From NCBI RefSeq assembly GCF_900105005.1, contig NZ_LT629748.1, forward strand, positions 2,976,001-3,040,000: DNA of 64,000 nt, written 5' to 3'. Shown here piece after piece: positions 51,090 to 61,988 of this stretch. Numbering within the stretch: position 1 is the first letter of the stretch; the number at the start of each line of letters is the position of its first letter. The notes under the pieces are model-generated. The model was not told where the DNA came from, ran no database searches, and was given only the letters and a program-made list of their open reading frames with translations. Source of the DNA: Halopseudomonas litoralis. GTDB taxonomy: Bacteria; Pseudomonadota; Gammaproteobacteria; Pseudomonadales; Pseudomonadaceae. The position numbers were made by a program, and so were the translations under genes.

Positions 51090-52148
51090 TCAGGCAACTG
51101 GGTCAAGAAGTTGTTTTACCCGCTTGAGCAACTTGCTGACCGGCGCGGCCAGCCCCAGGCGGGAAGGTTGGCGCAGGTTATACCAGACCTGTCCGGCTTC
51201 GGCCACGCCCGGCGTCGTTCTGACCTGCACCAGCAGCGGCTGGATATCCAGATGAAAATGGCTGAAGGTGTGTCGCAGCGGCTCAAGGCGCTCGGTTGCT
51301 TCATGCTGCCAACCCAGCTGATCAAGCAGCGGCTCCAGCGCTGCGTGGTCATCCAGTTGCGGCGGACACCACAGGCCGCCCCACAAGCCACTGTCAGGCC
51401 GCCTCTGCAGCCAGACATCCCCTTCAGGATTGACCAGCAGCGGCATCACGCACTGCCGTACTGGCAATGCCTTGCGTGGTTTGGAATGAGGATAGGCAGC
51501 AGGCGTGCCGAGCATCCGCGCCGCGCAACCGGCCTGGACCGGACATACCAGGCACGATGGCTTGCTGCGGGTGCACAGGGTGGCGCCCAGATCCATCATC
51601 GCCTGGGTGTAATGATCGAAGCGTTGCGCTGGCGTATAGCTTTCGGCGATCTTCCACAGCCGGTCATGCACCGCCTTTTCACCCGGCCAGCCCTCGACGG
51701 CGTGATAGCGCGCCAGCACACGCTTGACGTTGCCATCCAGAATGGCTGCACGCAGCCCCATACTCAGGCTGGCAATGGCGCCGGCTGTGGAGCGTCCGAT
51801 TCCCGGCAGCGCTTCCAGCCCTTCGACACTCGCGGGGAATACCCCGGCGTGCTGGTTGACCACAATCTGAGCGGTCTTGTGCAGGTTACGCGCACGACTG
51901 TAATAACCCAGCCCGGTCCACAGATGCAGCACCTCGTCCGGGTCCGCTGCAGCCAGCGCATGTACATCCGGCAGGGTAGTCATGAAGCGCTGATAATAGG
52001 GAATCACGGTGGCGACCTGGGTCTGCTGCAACATGATTTCCGACACCCAGACGCGATAGGGACTCATATTCTGCTGCCAGGGCAGATCCTTGCGGCCGTG
52101 CTGGTCGTACCAGGCCAGCACGGCCTCGGCGAAGGTTGCTGAGCTCAC
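51090..52148 (-). CDS. mutY: A/G-specific adenine glycosylase MutY
   Basis: The 352-aa protein has the catalytic-Glu motif ([20 protein letters not shown]), the helix-hairpin-helix [15 protein letters not shown] and the 4Fe-4S loop C-x6-C-x2-C-x5-C ([17 protein letters not shown]). The C-terminal Nudix-like domain recognises 8-oxoG. It removes adenine paired with oxidised guanine. The GTG start overlaps the AsmA-family stop by 4 bp. Confidence 0.96.
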   Translation of the reverse strand: MSSATFAEAVLAWYDQHGRKDLPWQQNMSPYRVWVSEIMLQQTQVATVIPYYQRFMTTLPDVHALAAADPDEVLHLWTGLGYYSRARNLHKTAQIVVNQHAGVFPASVEGLEALPGIGRSTAGAIASLSMGLRAAILDGNVKRVLARYHAVEGWPGEKAVHDRLWKIAESYTPAQRFDHYTQAMMDLGATLCTRSKPSCLVCPVQAGCAARMLGTPAAYPHSKPRKALPVRQCVMPLLVNPEGDVWLQRRPDSGLWGGLWCPPQLDDHAALEPLLDQLGWQHEATERLEPLRHTFSHFHLDIQPLLVQVRTTPGVAEAGQVWYNLRQPSRLGLAAPVSKLLKRVKQLLDPVA

Positions 52149-54331
52149 CGGCCGAACAACCCCTTGAGCGCATCACGCACTGCAGGAGCCTTGTCGCCAA
52201 ACTCTTCTTCCAGTTTCTCGCCGACCTTGTCCTCGACCTTGCGCTCAGCTTCGTTGCGCAACAGCTGGCCGGCAATCCGTGTCACACCCTCGGTATCCAC
52301 GCCGCAGCTTTTGGCGGCGTTGTGCAGATAACCTTCACAGCGGATCGGCCATTCGATGCCGACATAGCGCTCGTTCACCTGGCAGGCCGCGTCGGGCATG
52401 TCGCTCTTGTCACCTTCGAGCAGCAGCCCCAGTCGGTAATCCAGCCGCTGTTCCGGCAGGTTGATATCACCGTTACCCTTGGCTGCGATACCCGGCAACG
52501 CTGCGATCAGGTCGCGATTATTGATGTTGCCGTTGACGATCCTGAAGCTGCCACCCAGTTGGCTGAATGGCGTGTCCGCGCCGCCATGCTCAGCGCTCAG
52601 CGGCTTGCGATTGGCCAGCGCGATGGCCTGACACAACTTCTGCTCCAGATTGACACCGAGCAGCGCGCCATCGGCCACATCGAAGCGTACGTCGCCATTC
52701 AAGCCGTTGATCCAGCGGCGCATGCTGTTGCCCTGGGTTTTCAGGTCCATGCTCAGGTCCAGCTTGCCGCGAAACTGCTCGGCCATCTCATAGGCCCGTT
52801 GCAGTGCCAGCGAATCGATACCGTCGAGCCTGGCGTTCAAGCTCAGGGGCGCCGGTGAGCGACTGGCATTAATGGTCGCAGTGGCGGCGAATGTCCCACC
52901 GAATATACCGCCCTCGAACTGCTTCAGCTGCACGTTGCCGTCTACCGCCTCGACTGCTGTCTTGAACGGGCTGATAGTCTGACCAGTCAGCTGTACCTGC
53001 TGCATGTCCAGACTCCCGACCACGTTCAATCCGGTCAGGGTTTCCAGCGGCAGCACCGCATCGTTACTCCAGGGCTCCGGCGCCTTCTGCGAGCTGCTGC
53101 CGCCCTGAGCCGCCCCTGCCGGGGTCGGCTTGTCTTCCGGCGGCGGCAGGTAATGATCGATATTCAGACTGTTACCACTCAGGTCGAAGCGCAGCGCCTG
53201 ACGCTCGAAATTTGCCAGGCCCATACTACCGTTCAGCTCGGTGCCATCCACGATCAACTTCAGATTCTGCAGCATCATGCTGTTATCGCTGCCGGCCAGG
53301 TCAGCGCTCAACGCCACTTTGCTCAAAGCATTGTTCTTCGCCATCGCCGGCAGGCTCTGACCCAGCGCATGCATCAACGCGCGGGCGTCGAACTCGGCAA
53401 CGTTGATCGCGCCAGCCAGCTGCATGTCGGTGTCCAGTTGACTGGCTGTCAACTGACCGGTAGCCCGCAGATCAGCCAGCGACAGACGCAACTGTTTCAG
53501 CTCGGCAACCTGTTTCTGCAGATCGATCACGCTGTCGCCCTGCAACTGCATATTCACCGCACGATCACCAAAGGGGTCGCCACTGGCGTCCAGCTTGAGA
53601 TCAAAGCCATCCAGCTGATAAAGCGCGTTATCCAGATCGAAACTGGCGACAGTATGCAGGTCGATGCGCACGCGCATGGCTGGCTGCCCGGTGGCCAGCA
53701 GACCGAGAAACTCCACGTCGAAGGGCTCATTCTCAATCAGCGCACCGGTGCTCAGGTTTACGTCTTCGAGGGACACTTTCTGAGCGCTGCGACGATCAAG
53801 GTAGGTGACACGGGCGTTGGTGATACGCACACTTTCCACCGCCACATCCAACTGACCGTGCTCATCCGCTTCAGCCTCTGCTTCAGCCTGTCCTTCGGCC
53901 GCCTCTTCGCTGACGGCATCCGCCTCACTCTGCGGTCCAATGGTCGACCAGTTGGCCACGCCGTTCTCGTCGACTTCCAGATTCAGAGTGATGTCATCCA
54001 GAATCACATCGCTCATGCGCAGTTGTTTGCGCAGCAGTGGCAATACTTCCACCCCCAGACCCATGCTGCCGACGCTGGCCAGGGTCTTTTCCGGATGCTC
54101 GATCGGGGCCAGACCGACCTGCTTGAGCTCGATGCCCAGCCAGGGAAACAGTGACCAGCCAATATCGCCGCCCAGGGTCAGCTCCACATTGGCCTGCTCC
54201 CGGGCTGCCTGCTGGATCTGCTCCTTGTAGTCGTTGGGATCGAACATGCGGGTCAGGAAGAACAGCACCCCGATCCCCAGCACGACAAGGGCCAGCACCA
54301 CCAGGCCAATGATCTTGGCTAGCTTTTTCAT
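52145..54331 (-). CDS. AsmA-family protein
   Basis: The 728-aa protein has one N-terminal membrane anchor ([26 protein letters not shown]). It then has the AsmA pattern [40 protein letters not shown]. The long beta-rich body ends with [26 protein letters not shown] and [17 protein letters not shown]. AsmA-like proteins help move lipids between membranes. An acidic low-complexity insert lies near residues 135-155 ([19 protein letters not shown]). GGGAGTAGAT precedes the ATG. Confidence 0.9.
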   Translation of the reverse strand: MKKLAKIIGLVVLALVVLGIGVLFFLTRMFDPNDYKEQIQQAAREQANVELTLGGDIGWSLFPWLGIELKQVGLAPIEHPEKTLASVGSMGLGVEVLPLLRKQLRMSDVILDDITLNLEVDENGVANWSTIGPQSEADAVSEEAAEGQAEAEAEADEHGQLDVAVESVRITNARVTYLDRRSAQKVSLEDVNLSTGALIENEPFDVEFLGLLATGQPAMRVRIDLHTVASFDLDNALYQLDGFDLKLDASGDPFGDRAVNMQLQGDSVIDLQKQVAELKQLRLSLADLRATGQLTASQLDTDMQLAGAINVAEFDARALMHALGQSLPAMAKNNALSKVALSADLAGSDNSMMLQNLKLIVDGTELNGSMGLANFERQALRFDLSGNSLNIDHYLPPPEDKPTPAGAAQGGSSSQKAPEPWSNDAVLPLETLTGLNVVGSLDMQQVQLTGQTISPFKTAVEAVDGNVQLKQFEGGIFGGTFAATATINASRSPAPLSLNARLDGIDSLALQRAYEMAEQFRGKLDLSMDLKTQGNSMRRWINGLNGDVRFDVADGALLGVNLEQKLCQAIALANRKPLSAEHGGADTPFSQLGGSFRIVNGNINNRDLIAALPGIAAKGNGDINLPEQRLDYRLGLLLEGDKSDMPDAACQVNERYVGIEWPIRCEGYLHNAAKSCGVDTEGVTRIAGQLLRNEAERKVEDKVGEKLEEEFGDKAPAVRDALKGLFGR

Positions 54332-54362
54332 ATCTACTCCCGTGATTCAGATTGTCGCCAGA

Positions 54363-55475
54363 TTAAAGGTTGTCCAACTGCCCCGCCACCTCTTCGGCCA
54401 ATGCCAGGCTGGCGGTGAGCCCTGGGGATTCGATGCCGAACAGACTCACGACACCCTGCAGGCCATGAATGGCGGGGCCCTGAATCATGAAATCAGCAGC
54501 GGCAGCGCCCGGCCCGCTGAGTTTGGCACGCACCCCGGCGTAGCCCGGTTGCAGGCGCTCGGCGCGACATTCCGGCCAATAGCGCTGGATCGATCGGGCA
54601 AAGCTCTCGCCCGATCCAGCATCGACCTGATAGTCAATGCTGTCGGTGTAGCGCACGTCCGGCCCGAACCGCAGCTGACCACCCAGATCCAGCGTAGCAT
54701 GCACACCCAGACCAACCGCGTTGGGCTCGGGCATGGGATAGACCAGATGGCGGAAGGGCGAAGAGCCCGAATAACTGAAGTAGCGGCCCTGGCAGTAATG
54801 CAGTGGCGGAATCAACGCCGCTGGATAACAGTCGATTGAGTGAGCCAACTGCTGGGCAAACAACCCGCCGGCGTTGATCAGCCAGCGGCAACTGACGGCG
54901 AACGGCTGGCCGCTGCTCTGCCCCTGTACCAGCCACCGCTCACCCTGACGCTCAACCCGATCGACTCGGGTACGCAGGCACAGCTGCCCACCCTGCCCTA
55001 GCAGCACCGTCTCGAAGGATTGCATCAATGCATGGCTGTCGACGATCCCGGTCAATGGTGAGAACAGGCCACCGACAGCGGTGACGGCAGGCTCCAATTC
55101 ATGCACCTGGGCCGCATTCAGCGATTGCAGCTGCACGCCACATGCCTGTGCATTGAACCGCAGCTGCTCCAGCGCCGGCAGCTCATCATCAGCGGTCGCC
55201 ACCAGCAGTTTGCCGATACGTCTGTGCGGTACCCGGTGTGCTTCACACCAGGCGTACAACCGATCGCGCCCGTCCAGACAAAGCCTGGCCTTGAGCGAGC
55301 CCGACGGATAATAGATACCCGCATGGATCACTTCACTGTTACGGCTGGAGGCATGCTCACCGATGCTGGCTTCGCGCTCCAGGATCATCACGTCCCGCCC
55401 CCCGCTGGCCAGGCGCTGGGCGATGGCCAAACCGACCACACCTGCGCCCACCACAATCACCTCGATATCCGCCAC
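54363..55475 (-). CDS. FAD-dependent oxidoreductase, L-2-hydroxyglutarate oxidase-like
   Basis: The 370-aa protein starts at GTG after GAGG. It has the dinucleotide motif VIVVGAGVVGLAIAQRLA, an ILEREASIGEHASSRNSEVIHAGIYYP block typical of LhgO/L2HGDH proteins, and a late GVRAKLSGPGAAAADFMIQG. It would oxidise a 2-hydroxy acid such as L-2-hydroxyglutarate and pass electrons to quinone. Substrate specificity is not certain from sequence. It is divergent from the EEP gene. Confidence 0.87.
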   Translation of the reverse strand: MADIEVIVVGAGVVGLAIAQRLASGGRDVMILEREASIGEHASSRNSEVIHAGIYYPSGSLKARLCLDGRDRLYAWCEAHRVPHRRIGKLLVATADDELPALEQLRFNAQACGVQLQSLNAAQVHELEPAVTAVGGLFSPLTGIVDSHALMQSFETVLLGQGGQLCLRTRVDRVERQGERWLVQGQSSGQPFAVSCRWLINAGGLFAQQLAHSIDCYPAALIPPLHYCQGRYFSYSGSSPFRHLVYPMPEPNAVGLGVHATLDLGGQLRFGPDVRYTDSIDYQVDAGSGESFARSIQRYWPECRAERLQPGYAGVRAKLSGPGAAAADFMIQGPAIHGLQGVVSLFGIESPGLTASLALAEEVAGQLDNL

Positions 55476-55573
55476 ACCCGCCTCTGCTCATCCTGCTCAT
55501 TTTGCCGCCTCATTCGTCACCAGGAAAGCCGCCCGCTGGCAAAGAATGGCTTATGCGTTAGGATAACCCGTCC

Positions 55574-56674
55574 ATGACAAACGAGATGCCCTTTATGGCC
55601 TGGATGATCCTCAGCCTGACTACCGGCGTACTTGCACTGCTGACTCTGTTGCCGCTGAGTCGACATGAGACTTGGTGGGTGCGAGTATGGGACTTCCCCC
55701 GACTGCAACTGGCAACCCTGCTGGCACTGCAATTGGTGGCCTGCCTGACCCTGTTGGACCTGACCCAGCTGCCCAGTTGGTTGCCGATCCTGATCTGCAG
55801 CCTGTGTCTGACCTACCAGGCCTGGTGGATATTGCCCTATACCCGGCTGTGGAAGCCTGAGGTCCAGCAGGCGGCAGATCAGGATGGCGAGACTCTGCGC
55901 ATTCTCGTATCCAATGTGCTGACCACCAACCGCCGCGCCGATCTGTTGCTGGCGCAGATACGCAAGCATCAGCCCGACATCTTCGTCACCCTGGAGTCCA
56001 ATGATTGGTGGCAGCAGCAATTGGACTCGCTGCAAGCGGATTACCCACATACCGTCAAATGCCCGTTGGAAAACCTCTATGGCATGCATGTCTACTCGCG
56101 CCTGCCACTGCAGGACGCTGAGGTCGCCTGGCTGGTGGAGGATGACGTACCTTCGATCCATACCGGCGTCATACTGCCCAGCGGTGCCTGCGTGCGTGTG
56201 CACTTCCTGCACCCGGCTCCACCCAGTCCGAGTGAGAACGACGAATCCACCGAGCGCGATGTCGAACTGCTGGTGATCGCCAAACGCATCGAAGAAGCCG
56301 ATTGTCCGGTCATCGTTACCGGTGATCTGAACGATGTAGCCTGGTCCACTACCACTCGGCTGTTTCGCAAGATCAGCGGCCTGCTGGATCCGCGCGTCGG
56401 GCGTGGTATGTTCAACACCTTCCATGCCGGACATTGGTATCTGCGCTGGCCGCTGGATCATATCTTCCACAGCAGCCATTTCACCCTGCGCACCATCATG
56501 CGCCTGCCGGATATCGGTTCTGACCACTTCCCGGTACTGGTGGAATTGCACTATCACGCCGCCGAACAGGCTCAGGAAGGCCTGGATGCCGATAGCGACG
56601 ACCAGGAGCTGGCCGAGGAAAAGCTGGATGCAGAGCCGGTCGACCCTCAAGACGTTCCCGAACCGGGGCGCTAA
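55574..56674 (+). CDS. Membrane-anchored endonuclease/exonuclease/phosphatase-family protein
   Basis: The 366-aa protein has about three N-terminal hydrophobic helices (residues about 8-27, 42-63 and 70-88), then an EEP domain: LRILVSNVLTTNRRADLLLA, VTLESNDWW, VTGDLNDVAWS, LDHIFHSSHF and GSDHFPVLVEL with the catalytic Asp, Asn and His residues. The catalytic domain probably faces the periplasm. The substrate is unknown. AGGATAA lies before the ATG. The acidic tail is disordered. Confidence 0.9.
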   Translation: MTNEMPFMAWMILSLTTGVLALLTLLPLSRHETWWVRVWDFPRLQLATLLALQLVACLTLLDLTQLPSWLPILICSLCLTYQAWWILPYTRLWKPEVQQAADQDGETLRILVSNVLTTNRRADLLLAQIRKHQPDIFVTLESNDWWQQQLDSLQADYPHTVKCPLENLYGMHVYSRLPLQDAEVAWLVEDDVPSIHTGVILPSGACVRVHFLHPAPPSPSENDESTERDVELLVIAKRIEEADCPVIVTGDLNDVAWSTTTRLFRKISGLLDPRVGRGMFNTFHAGHWYLRWPLDHIFHSSHFTLRTIMRLPDIGSDHFPVLVELHYHAAEQAQEGLDADSDDQELAEEKLDAEPVDPQDVPEPGR

Positions 56675-56751
56675 TCCCAGCTGTCTATAGCCCCGGGGAT
56701 GGGCTAGCCGTATAATGCCCGCCCTTGATTTATATATTGTGGAGAATTGCC

Positions 56752-57345
56752 ATGACGGAGCGCAGGGCGAGTGTCGAGCGCAACACGTCGGAAACGCAGA
56801 TCAAAGTGGAAATCAATCTGGACGGCACCGGCCAGGCGCACTTTGATATCGGCGTTCCCTTCCTCGAACACATGCTTGACCAGGTAGCTCGACACGGCCT
56901 GATCGATATGCATATCGAGTGTCGTGGCGATCTGGATATTGACGATCACCACACCGTGGAAGATGTCGGCATCACCCTCGGCCAGGCGTTTGCCAAGGCG
57001 GTGGGTGACAAGAAGGGACTGCGCCGCTACGGCCACTCCTACGTGCCGATGGACGAAGCCCTGTCGCGTGTCGCACTGGACTTCTCCGGCCGCCCCGGCC
57101 TGCAGATGCACGTGCCCTTCACCCGCGCGGTGGTGGGTCGTTTTGACGTTGATCTGTTCCAGGAATTCTTCCAGGGCTTCGTCAACCATGCGCTGGTCAC
57201 CCTGCACATCGACAATCTGCGTGGCATCAATACCCACCACCAGATCGAGACCGTGTTCAAGGCCTTCGGCCGCGCGCTGCGCATGGCTGTTGAAATCGAC
57301 CCGCGCATGGGCGACCGCATCCCTTCGACCAAGGGGTCGCTGTAA
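56752..57345 (+). CDS. hisB: Imidazoleglycerol-phosphate dehydratase HisB
   Basis: The ATG at 56752, after GGAG, gives 197 aa, the normal length of the monofunctional enzyme. Metal-binding motifs are [14 protein letters not shown] and [16 protein letters not shown]. It catalyses the sixth step of histidine synthesis. It heads the cluster hisB-hisH-hisA-hisF. The longer open frame (from 56725) lacks a ribosome-binding site. Confidence 0.97.
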   Translation: MTERRASVERNTSETQIKVEINLDGTGQAHFDIGVPFLEHMLDQVARHGLIDMHIECRGDLDIDDHHTVEDVGITLGQAFAKAVGDKKGLRRYGHSYVPMDEALSRVALDFSGRPGLQMHVPFTRAVVGRFDVDLFQEFFQGFVNHALVTLHIDNLRGINTHHQIETVFKAFGRALRMAVEIDPRMGDRIPSTKGSL

Positions 57346-57984
57346 ATGAGTGCAGTAGTCGTTATCGACTACGGCATGGGCAACCTGCACTCGGTGGCCA
57401 AGGCGCTGGAACATGCTGGCGCGCGCCAGGTGACAGTCACCAGTGATCCGCAGCAGATTCTGGATGCCGAGCGCGTGGTACTGCCCGGCGTCGGCGCCAT
57501 CCGCGACTGCATCAGCGAACTGCGCAAGCTGGGACTGGATCAGGTCGTGCGTCAGGTAGTAACCGAAAAACCCCTGCTGGGCATCTGTGTCGGCATGCAG
57601 ATGCTGCTGGAGCGCAGTGAAGAAAATGGCGGCGTGGACGGCCTCGGCCTGTTTCCCGGCGAGGTGAAGTTCTTCGGTGATGACCTGAACGAAGACGGCG
57701 AGCGCCTCAAGGTGCCGCACATGGGCTGGAACCAGGTCAAACAGACCGGCGACCACCCACTGTGGCACCGCATCGCACAGGATGCGCGCTTCTATTTCGT
57801 ACACAGCTACTACGCCAGCCCGGTGAGACCGACTCAGACAGCCGGACGCTGCCATTACGGTGTCGATTTTGCCGCTGCGCTGGTACAGGACAATATTTTC
57901 GCCACCCAATTCCACCCGGAAAAGAGCCATACCAACGGCCTGCAGCTGCTGCAGAATTTCCTGGTGTGGGATGGCCGCTGGTAA
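57346..57984 (+). CDS. hisH: Imidazole glycerol phosphate synthase subunit HisH
   Basis: The 212-aa glutamine amidotransferase has the nucleophile Cys81 (GICVGMQML) and His190/Glu192 ([10 protein letters not shown]). It supplies ammonia to HisF. It begins right after the hisB stop. Confidence 0.97.
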   Translation: MSAVVVIDYGMGNLHSVAKALEHAGARQVTVTSDPQQILDAERVVLPGVGAIRDCISELRKLGLDQVVRQVVTEKPLLGICVGMQMLLERSEENGGVDGLGLFPGEVKFFGDDLNEDGERLKVPHMGWNQVKQTGDHPLWHRIAQDARFYFVHSYYASPVRPTQTAGRCHYGVDFAAALVQDNIFATQFHPEKSHTNGLQLLQNFLVWDGRW

Positions 57985-58005
57985 ACCGATCAGGAAAATC
58001 TAGCC

Positions 58006-58743
58006 ATGCTCATTATCCCCGCGATTGACCTCAAGGACGGCGCCTGCGTTCGTCTGCGCCAAGGCCTGATGGATGACGCCACGGTGTTCTCCGATGACCC
58101 GGTGGCCATGGCCGCCAAATGGGTCGAAGCCGGCTGCCGCCGCCTGCACCTGGTGGACCTGAATGGCGCCTTTGAAGGTAAGCCGATCAACGGCGACGTA
58201 GTTACCGCCATTGCCAAGCGTTACCCGGATCTGCCGATCCAGATCGGTGGTGGTATTCGCTCGCTGGACACCATCGAGCACTACGTCCGCGCAGGCGTCA
58301 GCTACGTGATCATCGGCACCAAAGCAGTCAAGCAGCCGGAGTTTGTCGGCGAAGCCTGCCGCGCCTTTCCCGGCAAGGTGATTGTCGGGCTGGATGCCAA
58401 GGACGGCTTTGTGGCCACCGACGGCTGGGCAGAAGTCAGCGACCTGCAGGTCATCGATCTGGCCAAACGCTTCGAAGCTGACGGCGTATCCGCAATTGTC
58501 TACACCGACATCGCCAAGGACGGCATGATGCAGGGCTGCAACGTGGAAGCCACCGCAGCACTGGCCAATGCCACCTCGATTCCGGTGATTGCCTCCGGCG
58601 GTATTCACAATCTGAGCGATATCCAGAAACTGCTGGATGCCCGCGCACCGGGGATCATCGGCGCCATTACCGGCCGCGCCATCTATGAAGGCACGCTGGA
58701 TGTCGCGCAAGCGCAGGCACTGTGCGACGCTGCGGCCAACTGA
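58006..58743 (+). CDS. hisA: Phosphoribosylformimino-AICAR ribotide isomerase HisA
   Basis: The 245-aa TIM barrel has [17 protein letters not shown] with catalytic Asp8, [13 protein letters not shown], and [13 protein letters not shown] with the second catalytic Asp. It carries out the step before HisHF. It lies 21 bp after hisH. Confidence 0.97.
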   Translation: MLIIPAIDLKDGACVRLRQGLMDDATVFSDDPVAMAAKWVEAGCRRLHLVDLNGAFEGKPINGDVVTAIAKRYPDLPIQIGGGIRSLDTIEHYVRAGVSYVIIGTKAVKQPEFVGEACRAFPGKVIVGLDAKDGFVATDGWAEVSDLQVIDLAKRFEADGVSAIVYTDIAKDGMMQGCNVEATAALANATSIPVIASGGIHNLSDIQKLLDARAPGIIGAITGRAIYEGTLDVAQAQALCDAAAN

Positions 58744-58763
58744 ACAACCACCGGAGAGCTGAC

Positions 58764-59537
58764 ATGGCGCTGGCCAAACGCATCATCCCTTGCCTCGACG
58801 TGGAAAATGGTCGCGTCGTCAAAGGCGTGAAGTTCGAGAACATCCGTGACGCCGGAGACCCGGTGGAAATCGCCCGGCGCTACAACGAGCAGGGCGCGGA
58901 CGAGATCACCTTTCTCGACATCACCGCCACCCACGAAGGCCGTGACACCACGCTGCATACCGTCGAGCGCATGGCCAGCGAGGTATTCATCCCGCTGACT
59001 GTGGGCGGTGGCGTGCGTACCGTTCAGGATATTCGCAATCTGTTGAATGCCGGGGCGGACAAGGTCTCGATCAACTCCGCTGCGGTGTTCACTCCGGACT
59101 TTGTCGGCGAGGCGGCCGATCGCTTCGGCTCGCAATGCATTGTCGTCGCCATCGATGCCAAGCGCGTGTCTGCCCTCGGTGAGCCGGGGCGCTGGGAAAT
59201 CTTCACCCATGGCGGGCGCAAGCCCACCGGGTTGGATGCGGTGGAGTGGGCGAAGAAGATGGAAGCACTGGGCGCCGGCGAAATCCTGCTGACCAGCATG
59301 GATCAGGACGGTGTGAAGAGCGGCTACGATCTGGGCGTAACCCGCGCCATCAGCGACGCGGTGGGCGTACCGGTGATCGCTTCGGGCGGTGTCGGCAACC
59401 TGCAGCATCTGGCTGATGGCGTACTGCTCGGCGGCGCCGACGCAGTACTGGCCGCCAGTATCTTCCACTTCGGTGAGTTCACCATCGGCGAAGCCAAGGC
59501 GTATATGGCCGAGCGCGGGATCGAAATGCGGGTGTAA
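58764..59537 (+). CDS. hisF: Imidazole glycerol phosphate synthase subunit HisF
   Basis: The ATG at 58764, after CCGGAGAGCTGAC, gives 257 aa. The barrel has [20 protein letters not shown] with the first catalytic Asp, [12 protein letters not shown], and [15 protein letters not shown] with the second. It closes the imidazole ring using ammonia from HisH. Confidence 0.97.
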   Translation: MALAKRIIPCLDVENGRVVKGVKFENIRDAGDPVEIARRYNEQGADEITFLDITATHEGRDTTLHTVERMASEVFIPLTVGGGVRTVQDIRNLLNAGADKVSINSAAVFTPDFVGEAADRFGSQCIVVAIDAKRVSALGEPGRWEIFTHGGRKPTGLDAVEWAKKMEALGAGEILLTSMDQDGVKSGYDLGVTRAISDAVGVPVIASGGVGNLQHLADGVLLGGADAVLAASIFHFGEFTIGEAKAYMAERGIEMRV

Positions 59538-59544
59538 ACCTTTC

Positions 59545-59569
59545 CCCCTCTCTCGCAAGGGGAGAGGGG
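59545..59569. terminator. Hairpin between hisF and the convergent deacetylase gene
   Basis: CCCCTCTC and GAGAGGGG form an 8-bp stem with a 9-nt loop. It lies between two convergent genes and has TTT on the left flank (AAA on the minus strand), so it is a weak but plausible bidirectional terminator. Confidence 0.5.
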
Positions 59570-59572
59570 CAC

Positions 59573-60553
59573 TCAACGCCGATACTTGCGCGCCAGCAGC
59601 TCCTCCACACTGACTACCAGCACTCCTTCAACTTGCTCCAGACCAGCTAACCGCCGCTCCAGATAATCCAGTGTTTCCGGATAGGGGTGGCCGATGACCA
59701 GTGCTGTGCCCTGCTTGCGCGCCAGCTCCAGTGCACGCTGGAAGGCGGCGTCGATAGCCACTGCGGTACGCTCATTGTCCAGAAACACATCCCGCGACAG
59801 ATGCCGCACGCCCTGCGCCTCGGCGGCAAAGGCGGCCTGGGTATCCGGGGAGGTGCGGCTGTCGATGAAGAACAGCCCACGCGCGCCGAGAACCTGCATC
59901 ACCCAATCCATGGCTTCGCGATTGCTGGTCAGGCGGCTGCCCATGTGATTGTTGAGGCCCTGAATGGGGATAAAACTGTTCAGGTTGGCTTGCAGCGTTG
60001 TTTCCAGTTCAGCCCTATTCATCTCGGCATACAAACCGCCCTGCCCGATCGGCAGCGCCGCGCCACTCTCCATGGGTTGATGCAACATGACGGTCTTGCC
60101 GGCCGCTCCCGCCTCGCTGGCCAGCCGCTGGGCTGACTGGGTATGCGGCAGTATGGCCAGCGCCACGGGCGCCGGCAGGGCGATGAGACGCCGCCCCCGG
60201 ATCAAGCTGTGGCCGACATCATCAATGATGATACCAATGGCAGGTGTGGCGGCCGCAGCGGGGGCTGAGGCGATGGGCTGCGGTTCTTCAACAATCTGCT
60301 GGAACGGTGCAGCAGGGGCGTGTTCAGGCTCGGCCTGAGCGGCACGCTCCAGTTCCAGCCAGCGCGCACGCAGCTCATCGTAATAGGCTGCATCGCTCTG
60401 CGCCGTATCTGGTATCGCCACGGTCTGTTCAGTGACGGCTGGTGCTGCTTCGGCCGCCGGCGGATCATCCGGCTCGCCACAGCCGGTCAGTGCCAGCGTC
60501 AACAGCCCAAGCATGATCGCGCGGACCATGCCAGGGCAAAACGATAATGTCAT
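59573..60553 (-). CDS. Divergent polysaccharide deacetylase family lipoprotein, YibQ-like
   Basis: The 326-aa protein has a lipobox (ALTGCGEPD, Cys near residue 25), an Ala/Pro-rich linker and a YibQ-type domain: IGIIIDDVGHSLIRG, VALAILPHTQSAQRLA, VMLHQPMES, NNHMGSRLT and SRTSPDTQAAFAA. The fold resembles NodB deacetylases, but activity is unproven in the family. The ATG overlaps the ctpA stop. The envC-ctpA-yibQ trio is common in Pseudomonas. Confidence 0.9.
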   Translation of the reverse strand: MTLSFCPGMVRAIMLGLLTLALTGCGEPDDPPAAEAAPAVTEQTVAIPDTAQSDAAYYDELRARWLELERAAQAEPEHAPAAPFQQIVEEPQPIASAPAAAATPAIGIIIDDVGHSLIRGRRLIALPAPVALAILPHTQSAQRLASEAGAAGKTVMLHQPMESGAALPIGQGGLYAEMNRAELETTLQANLNSFIPIQGLNNHMGSRLTSNREAMDWVMQVLGARGLFFIDSRTSPDTQAAFAAEAQGVRHLSRDVFLDNERTAVAIDAAFQRALELARKQGTALVIGHPYPETLDYLERRLAGLEQVEGVLVVSVEELLARKYRR

Positions 60554-61824
60554 CGGCTGCGGGTGATATTCAGTCCCTTGAGCAGATTCAAGGCTTGATT
60601 CAATTGATAGTCGGCCTCGCGTGCTGTCGCTTCATCTGTCACCTGTCTGCGCAATGTCCGACGCTCCTCGCCACTGTCATTGTTCAGATGGCCGAGCAGA
60701 TCGGCCTCGCGATAACTCGCTTCTTCCGCGTTGCGAGTCAAGAGCGCCCGTTCGACCTGAATATCCGGCACTATGCCCTGAGCCTGGATCGAGCGTCCGT
60801 TCGGTGTGTAGTACAGCGCGGTGGTCAATTTCAGCGCACGGTCGTTGTTCAGCGGCAATACCGTCTGCACCGAGCCCTTGCCGAAGCTGTCGGTCCCCAT
60901 GATCACCGCCCGGCCCCGGTCCTGCAGCGCGCCGGCGACAATCTCCGAGGCGGACGCCGAGCCACCGTTGATCAGCACCACCAGCGGAATATTCTTGCCG
61001 GGATTGGCCGAGGAGGCGTTGAAACGCATCTCGGTATTCGGCAGGCGACCCTTGGTATAGACGATCAGGCCGTCGCTGAGGAAAGCATCGGCAACCTCCA
61101 CTGCAGACTGCAGTACGCCGCCCGGGTTGTTGCGCAGATCCAGTACCAGCCCCTTGAGCTCGTCCTTGGCGGTAAGCGTTTTCAGGCTGCGGCGGACTTC
61201 TTCACCGGTATTGTTCTGAAACTGGGTAATCCGCAAATAGGCGTAGCCCGGGTCGAGAGCTTCGGTGCGCACGCTCTTCACCTTGATCACCGCACGTTCC
61301 AGCTGCACGTCGAAAGGCGTGCCGGCACCACGTACCAGTGTCAGGGTAATTTTCGAGCCGGCCGGCCCACGCATTCTATCCACCGCATCCATCAGGCTCA
61401 TGCCCTTGACCGGGTGATCATCAATCTTGACGATCAGGTCCCCCGGCTCGATACCGGCCCGAGAAGCCGGCGTATCGTCAATCGGCGAGATGACTTTGAT
61501 GAAGCCATCTTCCTGCCCCACTTCAATGCCCAGTCCGCCGAACTGCCCACTGGTGGTGTCCTGCAGCCCCTGGAAGGCTTCGGGTTCGAGGTAGGCCGAG
61601 TGCGGGTCCAGCCCTTCGAGCATGCCGCGGATGGCATTCTCCAGCATGGTGGCATCATCCACCGGCTCGACATAGGAGGTGCGGATCCGCTCCAGCACTT
61701 CGGTGAAGGTGCGCAGTTCATTGAGCGGAAGCGGGGCCGCCGCCTCTTGGTCCTGAGCCTGCACGGGGATCCAGCCGAGCATGAGACTCAGACAGGCAAT
61801 GGACATTTTCTGCACAGCGGTCAT
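60550..61824 (-). CDS. ctpA: C-terminal processing protease CtpA (S41)
   Basis: The ATG at 61824, after GGAG, gives 424 aa with a signal peptide (cut near residue 23). A PDZ domain (about residues 85-175, GGLGIEVGQEDGFIKVISPI) is followed by the S41 core with NGGSASASE (286-294, containing the catalytic Ser) and FGKGSVQ with Lys316. It degrades periplasmic cell-wall hydrolases and related proteins. It is encoded next to the EnvC-like activator. Confidence 0.95.
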   Translation of the reverse strand: MTAVQKMSIACLSLMLGWIPVQAQDQEAAAPLPLNELRTFTEVLERIRTSYVEPVDDATMLENAIRGMLEGLDPHSAYLEPEAFQGLQDTTSGQFGGLGIEVGQEDGFIKVISPIDDTPASRAGIEPGDLIVKIDDHPVKGMSLMDAVDRMRGPAGSKITLTLVRGAGTPFDVQLERAVIKVKSVRTEALDPGYAYLRITQFQNNTGEEVRRSLKTLTAKDELKGLVLDLRNNPGGVLQSAVEVADAFLSDGLIVYTKGRLPNTEMRFNASSANPGKNIPLVVLINGGSASASEIVAGALQDRGRAVIMGTDSFGKGSVQTVLPLNNDRALKLTTALYYTPNGRSIQAQGIVPDIQVERALLTRNAEEASYREADLLGHLNNDSGEERRTLRRQVTDEATAREADYQLNQALNLLKGLNITRSR

Positions 61825-61988
61825 CGAATTCTCCAAGTCAAGACGTTGGATTCGTAAAGGATTCCGGCATATGCCGGACTTAACTGATGACCTCCGGCCG
61901 CATGAAGTCACTCAGCACACCCACCGCCCCGTAAAGCGCAGCGAGTCACTGCAGCATGAACGAGCCCATGGGATTTTTCAAAGAGTTC